Below, in pieces: positions 33,725 to 44,779 of a DNA stretch of 64,000 bases. The notes beneath the pieces were generated by a model. The model did not search any database. It had not been told where the DNA came from and saw only the letters and a program-made list of their open reading frames with translations. Source of the stretch: Biscogniauxia marginata (taxonomy: Eukaryota; Ascomycota; Sordariomycetes; Xylariales; Xylariaceae); NCBI GenBank assembly GCA_022695795.1, contig MU404105.1, forward strand, positions 186,001-250,000. The letters are read 5' to 3'. Position 1 is the stretch's first letter; each line of letters opens with the position of its first letter. The position numbers were made by a program, and so were the translations under genes.

Positions 33725-35352
33725 TCATTCAGAAATGACGAACCCAATCCCACTTAGGGCTTCCGTGTCAATGTGATTCTTCTTGTCAATCCCTCCAGCT
33801 ATCGGATTAGCCCGGTAGTTGAACAGATAGTAGTGTAACTGGCCATCGCCAGGGCCAAACTTTTGTTCCTCTAAGAAGAGACCATTGTCCATGAGCGAGA
33901 GCGCGTTGCATACGTCGAATTTATATTGCTTGCAATATACCAAGGAATCTGCGACTAAAGCATTGAGACGAGCCTTAAGCGCATCCTTGTCCACCGGTGT
34001 TGCGAGACCCGTTTCCATCGCATAGTAAAAGAGGTAGGCTGCCCTCACACTCGAATGCTTGGCATGGTTGATTACTGACGACTCAAGACAATAGAAGGAG
34101 AAGAAGTCTGTAATTTTCTTGTGATCATCCTGTTTATTGCATTGATTAGATACGGGCCCAATGCGTATCGGGGGAGAAAAGTCACCTCAACGACGTAGGT
34201 CCAGACGACCTGCTCTTCTAGAGCATTCTTCTTGTTATGTAACAGCCAGTGTTCAACTTCCTGTTTGTCAAACTCGGCAGCCATGTCATATTTAGCTAGA
34301 TATCGTGTCAATAAGTCCTGGACTGCGGGTACGTCCTTTTTCTGCATCTCCCTCAGGCCCCTAAGCGAGGGTCGATCCGGCAGAGCATATTTCCTTATCT
34401 GGAATTGAGGCTTGCTGTTGGCCGGCAAGGGACTGAAGCCGACATCGTACAACTTCTGCCAGTTTATTGCACGGTGGAAATATCGGCAGGTGCTTACAGG
34501 CTTGGGGAGAACGATACCACCGGTGTATATCGCCTGGAAGACACCCTCTAGGTTACATAGCCGGGTGATTTCCTTGATGAGGACAGGGGCCAGGCGTTTA
34601 GAACGGAGCTTCTTGTGTATGCAGAGGAAATTCACTTCAGAGGCGTGGAGGGTCTTATCTCGAATGCGCAACTCGACAGGGATGGCGGCAATGAAGGCGA
34701 CAAGCTTTCTGGACTGAGAAGCGCGGACGCCGCGGTGCCATTCCTTCTTCCAACCGGGTGGCATCATAGCCCTAAGGGTAATATATCAGCTTACGCAAGG
34801 TACATTCGTCAAAAGACTGACTGACCACTTCAATATGCTGGTTGAATAGTTGAAGCGAAACATGGCCTCGTCGTCCTCGACGTAATGGCCATTCAACAGC
34901 TCCCAGACCTCCTTCAGCTGGGCGTCGTCCGTCAGGTCTAAGGTAGACCACTCAAAACCGTCGAGTAGCGGTGCAGGCTCCTTGGATATTTCGTCGACGG
35001 TCTGGATCTTTATGGGCCCTTCCTCGAAAAGCTTATTAGGGTCGCTTTCTTCTCCGAACTTGGGCACGGGCTGCGTGGCCCAAAACTTGTAAGCGCCCAT
35101 GTCTTTGACATTCTTGCCGCTCGCAGCCAAGCCGGTCATAATATCCTGAAGGTTCAAGCGCTTGAGGGCCTCGACGGCAGCATTGGGACCGTCATCACTG
35201 CCACCGGAAAGTTCGTTGGCGAGGGCAGGGTTGAGGTCGAGGAGCTGTGAGACTTGTTCGTCCGAGAGGCCGTCGATGGCCTTGTGCACCTTTTTAGCGG
35301 CCTTTTCCTTGTCCTTGCCCTTGCCCTTTACAGGTTTCGATTCTTCGGCCAT
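33725..35352 (-). CDS. nmt1: Glycylpeptide N-tetradecanoyltransferase (N-myristoyltransferase)
   Basis: Three exons: 35352-34826, 34771-34186 and 34129-33725. The start is the Met of [10 protein letters not shown]; an in-frame upstream Met reads a GTAGGT repeat and is not preferred. Family blocks appear in order: [101 protein letters not shown] and [15 protein letters not shown]. The enzyme transfers myristate from myristoyl-CoA to N-terminal Gly of proteins in the cytosol. In known NMTs the chain ends at a residue such as Leu or Gln whose free carboxylate acts as catalytic base. Here the end reads GIGFVISE, which seems altered and one residue longer than the usual GVGxVxL. That could mean a diverged paralogue, a sequence error or true variation. 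Confidence 0.9.
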
Positions 35353-36128
35353 TTTCGCATTCGTGGACAGGATGCAAAGCCAGGGTAGAGGGTGTACCGA
35401 GGCAAGGGTGGTGTAGGCGTAGGTGTAGGTGTAGGTATGAGTACGAGAGGGCAATAAGAGGTAGGTTGGTTCCTAGTAAATCGACGTAGCTTTTTTGGGC
35501 GGCGCGGGGCAGGTCTGATGTAGTGGGGTATTCATTTGGAAATACGTAAAAGACTTTTAATGACATAATAAATATATTTATTATTAAATTATTATAAAAT
35601 GAAAGTAAAGTTTTTTTTTTTTTTTTTAAATTATATATAAAAATTTTTTTTTTTTATAAATTTCAGAATTTGTATTATTATAATTTTAACCCTCTTAGCG
35701 TATATTAAATCCTTATTCGCGGCGAGCTTTCATCTTTGCAAAGAGCGTTCTCTTTTTACCTCTTGGACACTCCAGGTCTACATGTCTTCTTAATTCACCT
35801 CTACATTTCGTTTTGTAACAACGGCCCCAAGTCATTCAGTGTGCGAGATTTAAGGCGAACCACCTCCAACATATCAATCAATGTGATCTTTTGGGCCGAG
35901 GCAGGCAAGATGAAGAAATCGATAATTCTCTATGATAGGGGAGACTAGAATTTGCTATTATATATGATCGAGGTATTAGGTGCCATGATATATCCCTTTC
36001 TATTATTTGTCTTTCTGGTATGATACTTAAGTATCTTAGGTACTCAGGTATCAGGCGCAGACCTGGAACTACTCCAGATATAGCCTGCGTTCTACCCTAG
36101 GTAGGCTCTATGGTGGTAAACATTCGCA
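35353..36128. other. Intergenic, NMT promoter
   Basis: Includes a GTAGGT repeat at about 35413-35440, just upstream of the NMT start, and the AT-rich island at 35558-35690. No gene is recognised. Confidence 0.5.
35558..35690. repeat. AT-rich island with poly-T runs
   Basis: About 130 bases of A/T including two long T runs, sharply bounded. Together with the island at 32305-32485 it brackets the NMT gene. It is probably a decayed repeat. Confidence 0.5.
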
Positions 36129-37611
36129 CTAAGAAGACTCGTTGGTATCTAACTCGAACGATCTCATGACGGCAAGGGCGACTGGAGAAGATAGCATAAC
36201 ATCGTTATGTCCTTCATTTGATATTAGCAATCTATACCTGCCCTTCTGAATAGTTATAGGTTGGTGCTCACCTCCATATGGCACAAGCTCCTCGCGAATA
36301 ACGATGTTCGGCGCTGCTTTTGCGACCGAGATAAACGTGCCATCATCGCGACTTGTAGTTCTCTGTTCCTTCCAAGCTAGGAACTGCTCATCATCCATGT
36401 TCTCATTGATTATGGCCTTGGTGGCGGACTTAAATAGCCTGTCGCTTTCGTGGCAAGGGATCTCTAGGTCGTTTTTGGCATGGATTAAGGTGAGTCGCAA
36501 CCTTGTTCGTGTTAGACGGACTAGTTTAGCGAGTCTGTCGGCGGACATCCATTTGTCAACTATGAAGCCTTGAAAGAAACGTAAAAGCGGCGGTATTGAT
36601 CGGACCGGGGAGAGCACCGGTATGAAACCGGCGGCCGAGTACGTGCTTAGTAGGGTAGGGAGATTTGAGAATCCCGCAACGAGGATGACGCCGGCAAACT
36701 CAATGCCCTGCATTGCGAAGTGCTCCGCAACTCCGCTCGTGACGGCAGTGCCGAGGCTCTGGCCCATGATAACAATGCGATTAGAAGGAACCCCAGCCAC
36801 GTGCATCGCCCAATCTACCACCGTAGCTCCGTCTCGGATAAGACCGTCTTCGGATGGTGTACCAGTCGACCTACCGAAGCCACGATAGTCAATGGTAAGC
36901 ACGTGATAGTTTGAAGTGTCGGTTAACGTATGGAAGCTACTAGGTCGCATAGCTTGCGCAATGTGACCCGCGTTCTTTCAGGCAAGTCAGCCTACAATGT
37001 CTGGATGCTAGTGAGAACCTATCCCGGTGCGCTTACTCCGTGGACTTCAGCATGTTAGTTTTCAGGCTGGACCAGCAAGGATGCCTAGGTAGGCGGTTAA
37101 GCTTACAAGATATTACAAGACGCGCCCTAGGATCCTCTCTTAGAATCTTGAAAGATTTAGTCTTGGTAATGTCACTGGTAATGGTGGCAGGGTCGGATTG
37201 GAGTGTCCCCTCATGTTTTAGATATGTTGCAAGAGGTAGAATGTGCCACGCATAGAGGGTCTCTCCATCAACAGTTTTTAGAGAGAAGGGAGTTACTTGG
37301 TTTCCTTTAATAGTCGGTTGGTTAGTGATGTGATATTCGAGTGTTGGTTTGAATAAGAGTTAGGACTGACTAGCAAAACCCCAGTATTCCGGCCTATCAA
37401 TGTCGTGCCAGAATAGCGTGTTGAAGCGGTGGGCATATAGGAAACTTATTGGTTAGTTGAGCTATACACACGACATAAGCTTTTCTCAGCGAACTTACTG
37501 TCTCTGAAAGAAGGGAAAAGCACCGAGCAAGATGAATGTAACATAAAGGCTAAGCGGGACGCCTAAGCTAACAGCTAGGGGGATGGCCCATTGGGTTGTT
37601 CGAGGAGCCAT
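36129..37611 (-). CDS. ABHD12-like membrane alpha/beta hydrolase
   Basis: Five exons: 37611-37499, 37444-37371, 37304-37107, an 8-base exon 37044-37037, and 36974-36129. The N-terminus has one membrane segment (PLAVSLGVPLSLYVTFILLG), then RPEYWGFARNQVTPFSL. The tiny exon supplies the middle of SFHGNAGH, the conserved oxyanion motif that would otherwise be missing. Then come LTIDYRGFGRSTG, the nucleophile Ser in GQSLG, the acid Asp in HAKNDLEIP and the His in NEGHN. The family hydrolyses lysophospholipids or monoacylglycerols at membranes; the substrate here is not known. All four acceptors end in AAG. It is divergent from swc3, 686 bases apart. Confidence 0.83.
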
Positions 37612-38297
37612 TGAGTGATGATAATAGTGAGGTGTTCTTGCTATCTTTAGTAAGGATGGGTTTCTCTGTCTCGTCTTTCAGTCGCATCGGAAGAGAAAGG
37701 TGGATGACCAAGAACAGATACCTAAAAGGTTACGCACGCACGTTTTACCTTGAACGAGCTATGTAGGAATGAGGTACGTATTTCATTAGCGGGGTTATCA
37801 CCTAAGTGGGAACTCAAGACAGACTACCTAGGTAGCTACCCAATTGACACAGGTAAAAGAATAAATCTGATTGGTGGGGCGGGGGTGCGAGGCACTTTAG
37901 CTAGGCACCTAACATATATGGTAGTGAGGCTAGCCGTAGTATTGTCAGATAGGTACTAGCCTATCAGGTACACTACCCGCTAACTATTAGAAATCCCCAA
38001 TCTAAAAGTGAGCTCTGCATCTTTTAACCTTCAAGATTTAAGTCTGTCTGCAACCTTGAATGCCTTCTCACCACCAACCCATCTACATCCCCGTGCGCCT
38101 TACTTCGCCTTACCTTATCCTACTCTGTCTCAAACCAACGGTCGAACACAGATTAGTGCATAACCAGCGATAGATCGATTCTCTTATTAGCGACGCGTCC
38201 ACTCCCTTGACAACACCAACGCATCTATTTCCATATCTGCTTGGGGTCGAGAGAGCCGCTCACCATCAGCCTCACATATGTTGTTGTTACGTGTATA
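37612..38297. other. Divergent promoter region, ABHD12-like / swc3
   Basis: Upstream of both neighbouring genes. TAGGTA motifs occur near 37830-37960. No gene is recognised. Confidence 0.5.
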
Positions 38298-40485
38298 ATG
38301 GAGCGAAAGCGAAAGTTGCCCGCAAGGGCGGCTGCAAGATATGAACATGTGGCTAAGAAACGCATTGCAACACCAGAGCCATCTCCCGCCCCGACATCCG
38401 TCCCTGCAGAGCCAGTTCCCGAGGAGCCTCAACCATTGCCGAAGTCCATCCAGGCCGGCAATCCTTTGCCTACTGTCGAGAATCCACAACCTGACGACTT
38501 GTCTAGCAAGGACTACCAGTCGATACAGGAAAGGTACGTCTGTTCTGGTCTTCCCGAGTCCGTTTACAATCATGGTTGACTATTCCAGTGGTGTCCTGGC
38601 CGAGTCGCTGTCGAGATCACGTCAGAAATGGATTCACGAAGGTATATTCGAGAAATATTGGACCAAGCCCACCAAGCGGAAAGGCGTTGTGAAGGAGGAA
38701 CCAAATAACCCTCCCAAGGACAGCATGACCAAGATCGGCCAGGTCACTATCACAGTCGAGCCTCATGTTCTCGAAGCGACCATGTACGCCGTCAAAGATC
38801 CAAAACCTGCGCCCGCGGCCAATTCCAGCTTCCGACCTATCGTGCAGTATGGCCCTCCGAATGGAGCGATGCCGCCTCCGCCGAAACCGAGCACACCATC
38901 CACCCCGTCGTTCCCTGCCGCTTCGCCTTCGCAGACTCCAGCTCAGCCGCAACCATCCTCATCGTCACAAGCGCCAGCGCAGCCACAGGCACAAGCTCCC
39001 CCTGGCCTGCCTCCATCTCAGGCTCGTCAACCAGACCTCCACCGACCTCCGCCATCCGCCACCCCAAGCAAGACTCAATCTCTGACTTCCCCGCGAGGCT
39101 TAGAGTCGGTGCTAGCTGCTCCTCAGCGCTCCCCCGCTCCGACGGCTACCCCTCCTCAATCGAACGGCCCTCCTCAACCAGCCTTATCTGCGAATCGCCC
39201 GCTGCATGCCCCAAGCCCAACCACTACCTCGTCTATCCCCGGACCAGCCCTTCCGCCCGGTGCTAAACCAGCTGCAAAGCCGGCAACCCCAGCAGCTCCT
39301 GGTGCAGATCCCATAATAGTGACTTTGGCTGAGAAAGCTTCTGAGGATCCTCACCTTCGCGATTTGATGAAGCGCGTGGCTATTGGAGAGGCTTCTCCAC
39401 CCGAGCTAGCACATTTTCAAAGGATCATTGATCAGATCACGATCGAGTACAAGAAGAAAGGAGGACAGCAGGGGCCATCGGCTGATCGCCTCCTCGTAGA
39501 CGGCCGGACGGTCAAGTACTTTGCCGATGAGGTTCGGACGATACTAGACATCGTGTTAGCTTCGAATCCACAGCAGCGATCGAGCGATCTACGGCCTCCA
39601 CCAGGGAGTGATCCTCTAGTGATTTTGCTCTTAAAGAAGGCACTAGATGAGCCTAACACAAGAGACATAGTTCGCAGAGTAGCTGAAGGGAAGACCAGAT
39701 TCGCCGATGCTCCTGACCTTAAGCATATTCTTGATAAGTTGAAGGACTTTGTTACCAGAGAGAGAGCGAAAACTCAGCCACCTACGACTGGAGTCTCTCA
39801 GGCCACGCCAACTGCTAGCAATGCGGTGGAAACATCAAATAGTAGCCTCAACGGGGCTCCTTCGAGGAAGCCATCGCTGGCAGGACCCTCACAGTCACAG
39901 AATGCTTCACCCTCACACTCACAGCAGGCTCTGCGCTCAAAAGGACCACTGCCTTCAACGAAGCCTGATATTTCAGCTATCGTTCTTGAGTTCTCAGGTG
40001 GCTCAGGGGATAGGTATCTGTTTCCAAAGTATAGCATATTGGAATATTCAGGTGGAGGTTCCCAGGTTATCGCGTCCTTCCTTATTGTTCGCAGGGGGAG
40101 TAAATTGGAATATGGCGGGGACCCAACATTGGACTACTACCAACCCGTCACTATTCGGCTGTACTCACATTCGGGCAAGCACCTAGAAAACCTCGCCAGG
40201 GTTGTGGCACCCCAAGATGAGGTACGACGATACATGGACGATATTATGGATAACATGACACGAGCCGAGTATGTACTCCTAGCTATGCGTCTCCCGAGAG
40301 CAGAGAAGGAAGATCAAATGGACGATCGACCCGATACACCTAAGGCAGAACTATCAAACCAGTCTCAGCAGCAGCAGGGCGTATTATGGACCGCTAAGGC
40401 GTCCTCAGCAGCTCCTCCAAAGGCTATGGGGAAACCCACTGCAGAGGATGAGCAATATCAGAGCTTCATCGCCACTGTAAGCTAG
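38298..40485 (+). CDS. swc3: SWR1-complex protein 3 (Swc3)
   Basis: Two exons, 38298-38533 and 38589-40485, about 710 residues. It begins MERKRKLPARAAARYE. The N-terminal block SGVLAESLSRSRQKWI and FEKYWTKPTKRKGVVKEEPN, then GQVTITVEPHVLEAT, is the Swc3 signature. Long Pro/Gln/Ser-rich linkers follow. Two related helical segments (PIIVTLAEKASEDPHLRDLM and PLVILLLKKALDEPNTRDIV) look like an internal duplication, and a folded C-terminal part (FPKYSILEYSGGGSQVIASF) follows. Swc3 is a subunit of the SWR1 remodeller that deposits H2A.Z in nucleosomes. The intron interrupts QESGVL and restores it exactly. Confidence 0.8.
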
Positions 40486-40872
40486 AAGGGGACAAGGGCA
40501 GAGAACGCTCTCGGCTGCTTGCGCGAGTGTCTTCTGGGAAAGGGGCAGGCGCGCTCGTTTTCTTAGAGGCTATAGGAATTTATGAGCAAAAAAGGAAGGT
40601 CCATATTCTAATATTCCTTTTGGTTTTATTTTTATTTTTTTCTGCGCTTGGTGGAAGGCTTTCGCACAATGAGATACCTAGGATTCGGTGGACTGGCGTA
40701 ACCGTACTTCAAGAGAGAGGGGGGGGAGAAACATGTATAATCTTTAAGATAGGCATTTATCATTACCTCATCACAAGTGGCCTTCAATCCAATCGGAAAT
40801 TTCGGTTCTTGTTTCACTATCACGAATGCCTAGTGTTTGTGTATATCGTGTATATGCTTATTAGCTTGCTCC
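40486..40872. other. Convergent intergenic region
   Basis: 3' flanks of swc3 and the minus-strand hydrolase. No gene; a 133-codon plus frame at 40527-40928 is hydrophobic A/T-rich sequence running into the opposing gene and is not called. Confidence 0.5.
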
Positions 40873-42012
40873 TTACCGCCCACTTAACCTTTCTCCTAAT
40901 GTACACATTTCTTCGATCAATTCGTTAAACCATTGTGTCCGCTCCATAATAGGGGCGTGTCCCATACCCTCCACAGTCAAGCCTTTCCCCGGCTGCAGAC
41001 ATGTGATCAACTTCTCTCCGTGCGCCGTGGAGATCATTTTATCATTCGTGCCGTGTATCACTAATATCCTGTCGTGTCCGACCCGGCCAGCCAGCTCCTG
41101 CAGCTGTTCTGGGCTCTTGTGATGCCAGCCCGCGGCGATCAGCTGCATTAAGAAGCCGGCCTTGGTGAAAGCTCCCGACGGATCACGTTGCTTGGTGATC
41201 TCCTGTGCTGCGAACCGCGCGTAGTTGCTCTCAAACATGCGGTACCCACCGTCGGGGACCCGGCACCGCGGCGTCGTCGCGTCCGGCACGGTCGCGTTAT
41301 CGGGCCGGCTCAGGAACTCGGCCGGGAAGATCGTCGACGCCGCGTACCGCACACTCTCGTCGAGGCTCTTGGGCCGCAGCATTGCGGCCCGGCTCGCGAG
41401 GTGCGCGAATAGGGTGATCTCGGGGTGGAGGGCACGGTTCTCGATGGTGGCCGCGGTGCAGACGAGATTGAGGCTCGCGACTAGCTCCGGCGCTGCCCAC
41501 GCGAACTCCTGCGCGATCATACCGCCCATGCTGATACCGCACACATGCAAGGACCGCTCCTCTGTCGCCCACCCTAGGTGCGTCAGCACCTCGAGGAGAT
41601 CGGCCGCCATCTCCGACGTGCTGTACCGCATCAGCGGCTTCGACGACCCGCCCATGCCCCGGTTGTCGAGGAGCAGGACTGAGTACTGCGACGAGCGCTC
41701 GTGCCCGAAGTAGAGCGTCTGCCGCTGGTAGGACGTCTTGAGGAAACCGAGACCACAGATGAACTGGAAGGGAGATAGGAAGCCAGAAGTCAGCGGTGGG
41801 GGGTTGAAAATGATGGTAGCGTAGGTGGGACTTACGATGAGCTTTATAGGGCCGTCGCCGTGAACTTCCCAGCTTATGTCGAGGGGCCCGCCTCGCCCGA
41901 CGGCGACGGGCAGATGGCCGCTCCGATGCGGCTCAAGCTGCCATATCGTCGTGGGAAAGGCCTCGCTCTCGACGACCTCTTCGACTGTGGGGAACAACGG
42001 TGATGTCATCAC
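40873..42012 (-). CDS. Alpha/beta hydrolase, esterase-like
   Basis: Two exons, 42012-41836 and 41763-40873, about 355 residues; the intron joins PIKLI to FICGLGFLKTSYQRQT. The frame is also open through the 72-base intron, so retention cannot be excluded. VLLLDNRGMGGSSKP, the nucleophile Ser in GISMGG, the Asp in VIHGTNDKMI and the His in GMGHAP give a complete triad. AAGWHHKSPEQLQEL matches a widespread fungal hydrolase group. No signal peptide. Substrate unknown. The central part is unusually GC-rich (41200-41700), creating long false frames on the other strand. Confidence 0.85.
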   Translation of the reverse strand: MMTSPLFPTVEEVVESEAFPTTIWQLEPHRSGHLPVAVGRGGPLDISWEVHGDGPIKLIVSPTYATIIFNPPPLTSGFLSPFQFICGLGFLKTSYQRQTLYFGHERSSQYSVLLLDNRGMGGSSKPLMRYSTSEMAADLLEVLTHLGWATEERSLHVCGISMGGMIAQEFAWAAPELVASLNLVCTAATIENRALHPEITLFAHLASRAAMLRPKSLDESVRYAASTIFPAEFLSRPDNATVPDATTPRCRVPDGGYRMFESNYARFAAQEITKQRDPSGAFTKAGFLMQLIAAGWHHKSPEQLQELAGRVGHDRILVIHGTNDKMISTAHGEKLITCLQPGKGLTVEGMGHAPIMERTQWFNELIEEMCTLGERLSGR

Positions 42013-42721
42013 TGTCAGCCTCTGCGTGTCTGTTAGTGAGACATCGGATTCTCCATGTGGGGATAGGTAAACAACAGGTGGATAGATCTGTTTCGAGGCT
42101 GGGCTTCTCTACAGGAGCTGAGAATACACTTACATGGCTCTCCGAGATAACGAAAACGGTTATACTGTATGTTGATGGGGACTGGGGTGATATTTTGGCA
42201 TGGGATAGGGGGGGGTGTTTAGGGTCGGAGGCTTTGACGCCTTGCAGGAGAAGTGACTATATGACGACCTGATTTCAACAGGATCTAGATGTAGAATACC
42301 GTGCAGAAAATTCCTTTGCCGTTTCTAATGTAGAAATATATAGTAGGAGAGGTTGGTGTATGTGGTAGTTAGTTATTGATCAATTTTGATGTGTTCAATG
42401 TTTGATGCATTTACCTTCTCCCTGTAAGAGCAAATGCCTCGGTTGAATGCACGTGTAGGTTATGTCGATAATATAGCTTTACTGCTTGCCACAATATGCA
42501 CAAATATGCAATACGTGAGTTTGCCTATAAATCAACATACAGGAGCCAAGCTAATGCACTGGGCAGCCCGTACCAATCCATTACAATTCCACCGAATGAC
42601 AAAAACCCAAGGGGCGTGTCACTCTCTCTCATCCTCACCCAAACCGTAAGGGTCCTCTTAATCGGTCTATGATCTAACATAATGAACGTGTGTCTCTGTT
42701 GCCACGATCTTATGATTGCTC
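42013..42721. other. Intergenic, hydrolase promoter
   Basis: No gene recognised; short frames lack features. Confidence 0.45.
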
Positions 42722-43015
42722 TTAGGCTAGAAAGCCAGCACGAAGCACTGCATCATCATGTGATAGTGGCGCTGCCTTTTTGGCTGATGCGCCTCGGATT
42801 TCCTGCTGTAGCTCTCGCTTTTGATCCTCCCTTTTAGCCCCGTTGTACTTGTAGTGTATCGGCTTTCCGGTGTTCTCCTGGGCGTCGTGGCTCGCTACTG
42901 GAGCGAAGCTAGAAGTTCGTTGAAACTGAAGACATGAAGCTCATGATTAGCCTGGGACTGGATTGTAAGGGTGGCAGGGGGTGAGTGACACTGAGATACT
43001 TACTCTCATACACAT
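42722..43015 (-). CDS. Small two-exon protein, hypothetical
   Basis: Exons 43015-43004 and 42925-42722 join by a good GT-AG intron (GTAAGT donor) to give about 71 residues starting MCMRFQRTSSF. The body is hydrophilic with a short charged helix (AKREDQKRELQQEIRG) and ends LSHDDAVLRAGFLA. Composition looks coding rather than random. No family is recognised; no signal peptide or membrane segment. Confidence 0.4.
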
Positions 43016-43760
43016 CTTGAGATGTAAATGTCCGTATTGATGTATTCACTCGCTCCTTGTTGTAGAAGTCTATCGACTTATTACTGGTTGTTGGGTCGAG
43101 ATTGGTAGGCTGGACACTACAGGCATCTACGAAAATGAGTGACTACTAAGGACTTTCTTTATATACATCCCAGATTTAAAAAAAGCACACCCTTTGGGCT
43201 ACTAGACTCTAACCTACTATAATGATTACGGACCTGGATTGACTTGCTATGAAGTTGCCAAGCCGCCGAGCCATGACATCGTGTTCCGGTCCCCATCATA
43301 ACGGCTCCGTAGCGGGACCACAGAGACATACACCCGCCCACCTATGGCTCGGCGAAGAGTTGTTTCGGTCTCTTATTTGTTTATTCAGTAACAACGCCGA
43401 GTATGAAAATAGAGCGCATATGAGATAGACGATTTCGCCCAGCCCGCAGCCGCGTCACCTCCGACTATCAGCCAAGGACGCAGGAGAAACAAGCGATCGG
43501 GATGTGTCGGAACAGCACAGAAAGGCATCCAGGCTGCATACAAGCCCGAGAGAACAATTTGAGAAAAGGAAGAAATAACAATGTCAATTATCGCGTTAAT
43601 TAAGAAATCGGGTATCTATTAACACCAAGCATCCATCCAGTACGCCATTAGGTCCCAGTCCTCCTTCATCATCAGCCTAGCAAGGGCTCCATATTGATCA
43701 TAGCACACAGATTTTCATATCTTCCAAGACGCTGGTTCGAGTCTGCTCTTAGTGGTCATG
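43016..43760. other. Intergenic
   Basis: No gene or RNA recognised; a 60-codon minus frame at 43159-43341 has no features. Confidence 0.45.
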
Positions 43761-44779
43761 TTATCGCGTGGGAAGGAAATTCTTCGAGTCCTCTTCCTGC
43801 TGCGCAAATGACTGGGGGAAGGCTGCGATACCGGCGATGATTCCAGCCGCCATGAAGAGGACGGAGATGATGGACCAAATCACACCCCAGCACTGAGACG
43901 AGCCTCCGTATCGCTGGGCAAAAACGCTGGCGTCGGAGCTGTTCACTTTGCGAAGAATAAGATCATCGCACTGGAGCGAGCGGTTTGTTAGCTTTCCAAA
44001 GATCCACGGGGGGGACGGAAACATAAGACAGGGCTAAAGCATACAATATCCCAGACGCTGTATAGAGAACTCATGACACCGATGAAGAGTACGACAAAGC
44101 GCAACGCCTCGGCGTGGACGATGAACCAACAAGCCACCAGCAATCCAACGGCAAGGAGGATAGTCAAGATGGTGAGCCAATCTCGCTTGCCCCACCACAG
44201 GGTAAGGAGGAAGCACACGCCCAGGACCAGACTGGCGACCTTGCTGGCGGTGATGTTAAAGCCGCAGAAGATGAGCAGGGCGCCGATAAACGAGGATCCC
44301 AGGTAGCCGGCAGGCAGAGTGATGGCGCTTCTACCACCAACCATATGAGTGACGCCACCCTCCCGCGGATCAAGTGAGATAGACTTGACGTGGCCGCCGG
44401 TGAGGACGGCAGTGATGGCATGGCCAAACTCATGGAAGGCGATGACGAGCATCTAAAGGAACACAAGGTAAGTAAGCCGACTACCTCATTTGATATGGCA
44501 CGCGGAGGCGAGATGCTTTTCGTGCGGTCTTATCTTGAAAGGCCATAGCGACCAGCGAACGTAAGGCACATTCCACAGAATGGCGATGGCGACGACGTAG
44601 GCGGCGATGACGCCGAGGGTCACCTTCTGGGAATCGCTGGTGACAGTCAAATCCCGGCGTGAGAGGACATCGCGGCTGGCGAGCCTGGCGACCCCCGGGC
44701 CGGCTGCAACCACGGCAGCTCTAGCGGACCGGACCAACTGGTCGGTGAAGACTCCGGTTTTCTCGCGTACGGGAGGCAT
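43761..44779 (-). CDS. Peptidase M50B-like membrane protein
   Basis: Exons 44779-44534, 44452-44045 and 43970-43761, about 288 residues. After a soluble N-terminus come about six hydrophobic segments. AFHEFGHA holds the HExxH zinc motif typical of M50-type intramembrane metalloproteases, and SISLDPREGGVTH follows. Such proteins cut substrates within membranes; in fungi this M50B-like group is uncharacterised. The first intron has ATAAGA where GTAAGA is expected, directly after WPFK, while the acceptor TTTAG before MLVIAFHE is normal. Without splicing the frame ends 15 codons later, before the active site. So the gene uses a rare AT-AG intron, or this copy is splice-defective, or the base is an error. 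Confidence 0.75.

Noticed and set aside
40527..40928. 133-codon plus frame after swc3
   Set aside because: It lies in the 3' flank, is hydrophobic through A/T bias and runs into the opposing hydrolase gene.
43730..43745. GGTTCGAGTC string resembling a tRNA T-loop
   Set aside because: T-stem does not pair and no cloverleaf can be drawn.
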